From NCBI GenBank assembly GCA_021018995.1, contig CM037591.1, forward strand, positions 5,090,001-5,154,000: DNA of 64,000 bases, in the 5' to 3' direction. Positions 57,901-64,000 of the stretch are shown piece after piece; positions within the stretch are counted from its first letter, which is position 1, and each line of letters begins with the position of its first letter. Below the pieces are notes generated by a model. It was not told the DNA's origin, searched no databases, and saw only the letters and a program-made list of their open reading frames with translations. This DNA is from Chloranthus sessilifolius. Taxonomy: Eukaryota; Streptophyta; Magnoliopsida; Chloranthales; Chloranthaceae. Made by a program: the position numbers and the translations under genes.

Positions 57901-58040
57901 AAAAATTTAGTTCGTAGGATAGTATAGAATCTTGAGGGCGCATTTAACTTTAAGACACGACAAAAAATTAGATGCCTTCCAAATCGATAACTGTAGTAGT
58001 TTATATAGCCACCTTATATAAAACCATTTAACTATTGGTT
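54956..58040. other. No gene seen
   Basis: Between the duplication copies. 55258-55594 is open on the minus strand and 56834-57459 has two hydrophobic minus-strand ORFs with repeated TTGATAATTGAG words, but none has splice support or a recognisable domain. Confidence 0.45.
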
Positions 58041-58047
58041 AATGTAG

Positions 58048-58263
58048 ATGGAAGCTGCCTCTTCTGCACACACCTCTAATTCATCCCTCCCCCGACGGGT
58101 CCAAAACTTTAATTGGACGGAGAAGCTCGAAGAACTCTTCATAGGGGAATTGACCGTTCAGTGTTTGCAAGGGAGAAGGTTACGAGCTTGGAAATTCAGC
58201 CCCATTGCTTGGGTAGAAATGGGTGTCAATTTAAACAGTTTTTCTGTATTTCTTTTCCTCTAG
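58048..58263 (+). CDS. Myb/SANT-like domain fragment
   Basis: 71 codons. Residues 23-44 read NWTEKLEELFIGELTVQCLQ then GRR, followed by KFSPIAWVEMGVNLN. This fits the W....(D/E)..F...L..Q...G.R...F...AW..M...(L/V)N pattern of the Myb/SANT-like DNA-binding domain (PF12776) found in PIF/Harbinger partner proteins and plant L10-interacting-MYB-like genes. The domain is incomplete at its C terminus and the frame ends in hydrophobic residues before TAG. It could be the first exon of a gene or a dead transposon piece; no transposase is nearby. A TTATATAAA box lies at 58013-58021. Confidence 0.45.
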   Translation: MEAASSAHTSNSSLPRRVQNFNWTEKLEELFIGELTVQCLQGRRLRAWKFSPIAWVEMGVNLNSFSVFLFL

Positions 58264-58489
58264 TATCGTTATGTTAGAAATATATGATATCGGTGATGTC
58301 AGTGGCTGGATACTTTAAACCACATATATAAACTGAATTGGGTGTTGTTTGAAATTTAAATCTAAACAGGTTATATTCAGCTCAGGTGGACTATTTGGAA
58401 AGTGGTACCAACTGCTTTTTTTGTGTTAAATTATAAGTGATTCGAACTGCTTGAGATTATTTTCAATTGAAATAGGTGGAAATATTTGA

Positions 58490-58740
58490 TAGTATAATTG
58501 AAAGGGTACCACCGTTTGAAAAAATGGCCCAAACTTCATGTTTTAGCATGATATGTCCCATATGATCCAAGGGCCATTTTTTGGGGATCTAACACATGGA
58601 AAAAAAAACGAACCTTCTCATTGGTGCGCCACGATCTCAAGATCTATTGTGTGGAAGATCGGGGTGAAATTCAATCTTATCATCTTATATGAAGCAATCA
58701 AAGGATTTAAACAGTTCTAGGACATGGGTGCAAACAAAGA
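58490..58740. repeat. Mutator-like TIR-type repeat
   Basis: CCACGATCTCAAGATCTATT, GTGTGGAAGATCGGGGTGAA and GGGCCATTTTTTGGGGATCT match the 50.6-50.9 kb cluster. Confidence 0.55.
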
Positions 58741-59305
58741 TACCCAAATGGCCATAGATATAAAATCCAAATGACAAAACTGTGTAATCACTTATTCGCA
58801 CAGAAAAGGAAACCGTTACAATTGTTTAGCCCACTTTGAACTGGAATCTCTTAAAATTTTACGCAAATCGGACAATCGCACTGGCCCTGATTGCAATCAC
58901 AAATTAGATGGTTCACTAGTAGTAACAAACAAGTATAAATCCAAAGTTGGTCAAAGACCATACAATCAATTGTGTTCACATAAAAAAAAACGGTTACAAA
59001 TGTTTAGCCCCCATATGGATTGTAACTTGTCAAATTTTTAGGTATATTGGAGAAGCTAGCGATCTCGGATGCCATCCACGATTTGGACGGTTCATCCACC
59101 TTCACTTAACTTATAATACTTACAAAGAAAACAACAACTGCTATCAAACAACCATATAACACGTAAGTAATGTATTACAGCTACAAGTTGGTTGAATCAA
59201 ACAACCATTTGAAAGTCCACTTTGTTGACCATGTAGCTGTATTACCAATACATTGATAACACGTTTAGTGGGCTAAACGTGATGGCTGAATACATGCCAT
59301 CAAAC
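58741..59305. other. No gene seen
   Basis: Contains a diverged direct repeat (GGTTACAA.TGTTTAGCCC and CGTTACAATTGTTTAGCCC, about 180 bp apart). No coding signal. Confidence 0.5.
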
Positions 59306-59375
59306 ATGCCCTAAATGACGGTTAGGAGCATTAGTAAATTTGGAAGTAACTCGAACTCTAAGCAGTGATAGAGTT

Positions 59376-59865
59376 TGATATAGGAAAATTGCATGCTAAC
59401 CCTAAAATAGCGTAAATCCTGCACGAGAGGGGGTTAGGTTCTCAATCTTCAATTAAATCATAAAAAATAAAAGAAGAATGGGGTAGAAGATCTTCAGTAA
59501 TGATTGAACGACCGGCCTTGCTCCAATCGCACGCGTAAGTTTGTCGACTTCACACCAACGATAACTTTGAGGAATCACTTCTCAAAGGCGAAAATTTATC
59601 TGAAGTTTTCTAAATGAAAGAATCACTCTATCACAAGATGCACAAAACAACTTTTTTTTTGTTTTCATCAATCCCCTCATAAAAGTTGTTCATACATGTC
59701 ATTAAATAGGCTAAGACAATAATAACTAACTTAATTCAAATTCAAAATTAGAAACTAACTAACTAAAACCGCCAATAACCGCCAACTTGCGGATTTTCGT
59801 CGTTTACGATATGCACGAAACAGAACTATCCACGATCTAAACATGCGGATCTAAATTTTGCATTA
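59376..59865 (-). mobile_element. Solo LTR of the R-related family (490 bp)
   Basis: A perfect 5-bp target duplication GAGTT (59371-59375 and 59866-59870). In minus orientation it starts TAATGCAAAATTTAGATCC and ends TTTTCCTATATCA, with the family words CTAACCCTAAAATAGCGTAA and GTTGTTCATACATG..ATTAAATAGGCTA. The duplication copy A has the empty site (TAGAGTTGCTCTCC at about 52130), which confirms the insertion. No internal region remains, as after LTR-LTR recombination. Confidence 0.92.
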
Positions 59866-60028
59866 GAGTTGCTCTCCAACTCGAACTTTCTCTTATAAAC
59901 GGTGAAAGTGATAGTTTATTATAATAAACATAAAACTAGAGAAATAAACTGTATTATTTTAACTACTTCACCTTCTTCTTTACCTTTTCAATCGTTAAGC
60001 TCTGTTAGAGATTCTTGGTTTTTCAACC

Positions 60029-60213
60029 ATGGCTGGTTTCCGATCAACTCTTCGACTGGTTGTTGCTTATGGATTTGTGGGTTGCAGTTTATGGTTGGCC
60101 CTTATATGTGGACTGGATATATACAACAAGCAGGAGGTCGATCTTAGATTATTTATAATTTCAATCCTTTTCTCCACTTTGGGATTAATACTCGAGAATT
60201 CTGAGAACAAGGT

Positions 60214-60220
<7 letters not shown>
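60029..60220 (+). CDS. Small two-helix membrane ORF of unknown function (copy B)
   Basis: The ATG at 60029 has an ACCATGGC context. About 61 codons of clean reading: MAGFRSTLRLVVAYGFVGCS, then a Trp-Leu hydrophobic stretch (helix about residues 9-29), a charged loop DIYNKQEVDLR, a second hydrophobic stretch (about 38-56), and LENSENK. After this a possible GTCAAT donor and a (TC)n run follow, so it may be a first exon; read on, the frame runs into microsatellites. I recognise no family. The partner copy A has a stop and a deletion. Confidence 0.4.

Positions 60221-60247
<27 letters not shown>
60210..60247. repeat. (TC)n microsatellite
   Basis: About 17 TC units followed by a short TA run. 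Confidence 0.95.
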
Positions 60248-60248
<1 letters not shown>

Positions 60249-60319
60249 ATATATATATATATCCTTCATTTTTAGTTATTGGTTTTATTTTTCTGAATAT
60301 TTTGATGGAGTATTTCAGT

Positions 60320-60321
<2 letters not shown>

Positions 60322-60367
<46 letters not shown>
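60322..60367. repeat. (TA)n microsatellite
   Basis: About 23 TA units, allelic in position to 52486-52524 of copy A. Confidence 0.95.
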
Positions 60368-60370
<3 letters not shown>

Positions 60371-60377
60371 CTTCTTC

Positions 60378-60725
60378 TAAGATTGGGGAAAAACCCAATT
60401 GCGAACGGGACACCAAATTGATGACACAGAGAGCACAGGATTGCTTACGTTATATTTTTGAAAAAAAATTCGAAAGTTATCTCCACTAGGTATTTTTTGA
60501 GCCTTGACCTTTGGAGCATTAAAATCAGTCAAACTTTGATGTAAGCCTTAAAATTAAATTAATTTTTTTTTTTTAATTTTATAAATTGATTTAACCCATC
60601 CCTCCTTGCTCCATGTGGAACTCAAAACGCTATGCAGCACCAAAACAGTGTTGGAGTGCCACGTGGAGCTCCACAACATCTTGGACAATGTTTGAGTGTC
60701 CTCCCATAGAGGACGAAATTGGCTC

Positions 60726-60727
<2 letters not shown>
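60378..60727. mobile_element. GTCCTCC-terminus transposon, partial
   Basis: Corresponds to the right half of 52526-53195 (GGGGAAAAACCCAATTG through CATAGAGGACGAAATTGGCT). The left half is missing. Confidence 0.55.

Positions 60728-60806
<79 letters not shown>
60727..60806. repeat. Compound (CA)n(TA)n microsatellite
   Basis: About 11 CA and 28 TA units, absent from copy A at the same place. Confidence 0.95.
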
Positions 60807-60811
<5 letters not shown>

Positions 60812-61154
60812 AGGTGCCCCAACGAGGCATGGTGAGTGTGCTCCAATGGTAGTAAGATGTCATCTTGCTAATTTCTTCAAGCATGTGGTGGTTCAATTTG
60901 GTTTCTAGTTTTGTTCATGAATCGAGTGCAGTTAATGAGCTAATTTTTCTTGGGGTTTCAAGTTCTCCTAGAGACTCATTCCCAAAATAGGACAATCTGT
61001 GGGTTTCAAAATCAACCGTTTGATTAAAAATTTCAGTCTTAAGGGGTTTTTGGGCCTAGCAACTACAACGTTTTAACAAATTTTTCTTTTGGCTATGAAG
61101 CAAATATGATTTGTCGTTTCGGGTAGAACTGGATAATTTCAAGTTATCGGTCGA

Positions 61155-61591
61155 TAATAATGGCAACCTTTTTGAAGTGCCTCAGATGGTGACTCTACAT
61201 TAGCTCTTGGATGGATTTCATTTCCCGAACTACCATTCTTTTTCTTTGCAATCTCTGATTTATGGCAGGCCTCATGGGTGAAGTCATAGCTTTCGATAAT
61301 GCTACTACAAAACATACCACCAAATTCGACGAAGCTCGAGTATGTGTTTTGATCTATCTCAAAAAATCTGTCCCATACCGAGTCTGGATCGGTGTTGGAA
61401 ACACGGGATTCTGGCAAAAGATTTACTATAGGGCCCCACTATATGTATATATAATTCTCTTATGTTTCCGTGATTCCATTGCCTGTTGTCATTGCTCTAC
61501 CTTTGAATTCTTGATTTTTATGGATTTTTTTAGTGGCTCTTTTTCTGCTTTAAATAAGGTTAAGATTCATAGTTATGGAAATGTTAGGTAA
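61155..61591 (+). pseudogene. LINE ORF1-like (DUF4283/zinc-knuckle type) relic, copy B
   Basis: An upstream piece FLKCLRW and GWISFPELPFF (different frames) is followed from 61262 by MAGLMGEVIAFDNATTKHTT, EARVCVLIYLKKSVPYRVWI and GFWQKIYYRAPLYV. Plant LINE ORF1 proteins have W..P....W..FP.LP then G.....D.AT...ARVCV......P..VWI.....GFWQ...YE..P.YC. The zinc knuckle that should follow is replaced by unrelated hydrophobic codons. Frame breaks and loss of the knuckle mark it as a relic. Confidence 0.5.
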
Positions 61592-61949
61592 AATCCATTG
61601 AATCTATACTTGCATGTTTACGGATTTTTGTTTAATTTGGAACTAATTAAAGGGAATTTCAATGCTTGCTTGTAGATCATCAATCATGGACGCGATTTGG
61701 ATAGGAAGTAATGATACATGGTCACTGGCGAAAGAGTGACAGGGCCTGCAAATTTCTCTAGTAATCCCATAGAAATCCAACAGAACCTATTTGGCAGGTT
61801 GTAGAAACCATTACTTTTTGAGAAAATTTTACCATGGTTTATGTTTTAAGACTTGTAGTTACTCCCAATTTCAGAGTTTTTGGATGATTATATTTTGTTT
61901 TAAAAATCTTAAATTAAGACATTAGCATACAGTCAGTATATGATCACCG

Positions 61950-62024
<75 letters not shown>

Positions 62025-62560
62025 GGATCTAGACAACCATTGTTTACCTCTGGTTTTACTCCATAAAAAGCTTGGGAAGGCTGGAAATAAAGTTGAGTTT
62101 CAATATTTCCACCATATTGCTGACAGAAATGAAAATTATGATCACCCCATTTTATTCGGTAGACATCAATTCAGGATGGCCCCTGTAATATGAAGCATTT
62201 TTTGAATCCCAAACTTTAAATGAACTCACTTTTTAGGACCTCAAATACAGGGCAAATCCGTAATATGTGATGACTAAGATTAGAGCTCTAAATTTGACAA
62301 AAGGAACATTGGATTAGCATATATATATATATATGATGGGTCGCGTATTGTCGTGAATTTTGGAGTTGAGTTGGGCTGTCAGGCCGACCCAATCAAGTGG
62401 CGGAAGCAGGATTTTCTTGAAGGGGGGGCGCCTAGATTCGTTGGCACAAACTTTTTCTTCAGAGATCGTTCTCATGATGTTATTGAATAGAGCTATCCTA
62501 AGGTTTTTAAAGGGAGTCATTATTTACACATGCCAAGCACACAAAATTTAAAAGAAAGAC
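61592..62560. other. No gene seen; (TA)n at 61953-62020
   Basis: AT-rich with a 34-unit TA microsatellite at 61953-62020 and a short one at 62320-62334. A minus-strand opening at 62314-62520 shows nothing recognisable. Confidence 0.5.
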
Positions 62561-63765
62561 TTGATATTTTGGAGACCTATGTCATCTTAAAATACAATCT
62601 AAGCCATCTGATTTGTTGGACATGATCTAAAGATCTTAAGTACGAAAGAACGGCAGGAAACATATCTTTATTATATGATTCATTACACTCACAGGCCAAT
62701 ATCTAATTCGAAAGTTAACTGCATTGAATCATATGATAGAGATCTTGTTTTTTTCTTATCTTTTAATCAGACAGTTTAGACTGGGTTTTCTCATGCCACC
62801 GGTCCCCAAAATACCAAGCCTTTCTTTAGTGTGCAAAGGCCATTTTCTCGTGTGCGAGTAATGAGTTCTCTTATATTCCTTCGCCGAGCGGTACCTCTGT
62901 TCGCGCCTACGCAATCATGGAGGGTGCATATGTTTGAAATCCCCCCAAAACCCGTTGACTGCATCAAATTGACAATCTAAATCACTTTTTACCCCAATCT
63001 TCCACATGATGAATCTTGAGACCGTGAACGTAGTGGTATGGCTCCCCAAAAAATCTCTTTGAGCGTTATTTGTGTCATGTGAAATCTTGTCTCATGTGCA
63101 AGGAGTTGCTCTCTATTTTTTGTGATATGAACCACGTGGAATAGAAGGGTACCTCTACTCGTGTCCCACATGTTTACTGAAAGCGCCAACATACGAAAGC
63201 CCTTGAAACCCATCGACAACTTGTAGTGAGATGATGGAGATCGTTTTTCGTCCTAATCTTCCATACAATGGATCTTGAGACTATAAGCGTACAATTAGAC
63301 GGCCAGTTTTTTTATTCCGCATGGCACGAAAACCCAAATCGTGACCCTAAAATTATATGGCACTCATCACGTTCAAATGTGATTTTAGGGCCATTTTTTT
63401 GGATATGTGACACATGGAATCATAAACTTAGTGTCTGATGTAATGTCATGGCCTCAAGATTCATTGTGTAGAAGATCAAGGGAAAAACGATCTCCATCGT
63501 CTGATTACAGGCAGTCAATGAGTTAGGAGGGGTTGCACACGTTGGCGCTTTCAGAAAGCGTGTGCGCATGAATAGAGGCACCGGGCATAAAAAAGAGACC
63601 GTTTGATGGTACATTCACGATCTCAAGATCCATCGTGTTGAAGATTGGGGTAAAAATGATCTAGGTCGTCAATTCGCAACCGTCAACGAGGTTTAGGGGT
63701 TTCGAAAGTAGGTGCCCACAGTGATTGTGTGGTTGCGAATAGTGGTACCCTTTTAGGAATAGGGT
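62561..63765. repeat. Mutator-like TIR-type repeat cluster
   Basis: At least three diverged, direct and inverted units with GATGGAGATCG.TTTTCGTCC, CTCAAGATCCATCGTGT, GACGGCCAGTTTTTTTATTC, GGCGCTTTCAGAAAGCG and GTCAATGAGTTAGG. Same family as 8521-9117 and 49480-50950. Confidence 0.6.
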
Positions 63766-63769
63766 ACAT

Positions 63770-64000
63770 GCGGATTCAGTTTATTAAACTAAATCGAAAA
63801 TTTTCGTTTTCGGTTTGGTTCAACTTGTACTGACACCGAAAAGAACCGAAGCAAATAGTATTGGTTTCGATTCAATTTCCCAAACCAAAACCTGAAAAGA
63901 CTGGTTGTTTTCTTTTTTTTAACCTTTGGTTTTTGTATATTTTCCTATCTTTTGGTTATCTAATTTGGCTTAATCGGTTTTCGATTTCCGCCATCCAATA
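63770..64000. repeat. GGTTTTCGGTTT-word array at window edge
   Basis: Degenerate words TTTTCGTTTTCGGTTTGGTT, CCGAAAAGAACCGAAGC, GGTTTCGATT and CGGTTTTCGATTTCC. By analogy with the other word-array elements it may be the left end of a hAT-like element cut by the window edge. Confidence 0.4.

Larger units (their letters stand above)
59306..61540. repeat. Segmental duplication, copy B
   Basis: Direct partner of 52056-54955, about 7.2 kb downstream. It contains a later solo LTR (59376-59865), extra CA/TA microsatellite sequence, and lacks the 1.15 kb present at 53415-54573. It keeps the longer version of the membrane ORF. Confidence 0.88.

Noticed and set aside
60696-60908. ORFs with Tyr-Ile and His-Thr runs (also near 8041, 19384, 60296)
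   Set aside because: Translations of TA and CA microsatellites.

Overview
This is nuclear DNA of a flowering plant. It is AT-rich and full of long TA/CA microsatellites. It carries plant-type LINE, RTE, copia, hAT, Mutator-like and tRNA-derived SINE sequences, and retroelement primer-binding sites of the plant initiator-Met type. The species cannot be named. Introns of 7-19 kb stuffed with nested elements would suit a large-genome angiosperm (inference).

One host gene can be assembled with confidence. Five exons on the minus strand (43806-43430, 23966-23888, 17042-16888, 4885-4771, 4666-4481) join with GT-AG borders and compatible phases into exactly 304 open codons. I recognise the product as the N-terminal half of the plant MINDY-3/FAM188-type deubiquitinase: an N-terminal ubiquitin-interacting motif, then a papain-like domain whose GGPC motif holds the catalytic Cys (residue 145). 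A TATA box lies near 44.05 kb. The C-terminal half, with the catalytic His, runs off the left edge. Positions 1 to about 44,020 are therefore essentially one gene, with introns of 19.5, 6.8, 12.0, 0.1 and at least 4.5 kb.

The introns hold transposable elements. Intron 5 has a decayed plus-strand LINE. Intron 3 has an LTR fragment, a Mutator-like foldback element, an RTE fragment, a small LTR element with a tandem duplication, and hAT-like elements. Intron 2 has a decayed copia element split by a hAT-like element, then an RTE fragment. Intron 1 is a set of nested insertions: a minus-strand LINE (25.4-29.4 plus 41.4-41.6 kb) split by a copia element (29.4-41.4 kb), which was itself hit by two short LTR elements of one family (R1 and R2, opposite strands) and a SINE. 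R2 contains a 1.5-kb near-palindrome and a hAT-like element.

From 44 to 64 kb no intact gene is supported. This part holds GC-rich hAT-like relics, a 60-66 bp minisatellite (48.5-48.9 kb), Mutator-like TIR repeats, a direct segmental duplication (52.06-54.95 and 59.31-61.54 kb) with a small two-helix membrane ORF and a LINE ORF1-like relic, a clean solo LTR (59376-59865), and a Myb/SANT-like fragment (58048-58263).

The most notable structures are the exploded deubiquitinase gene, the inverted-repeat element 38203-39703, and a set of hAT-like elements that share termini and 8-bp target duplications but carry quite different internal motif arrays.
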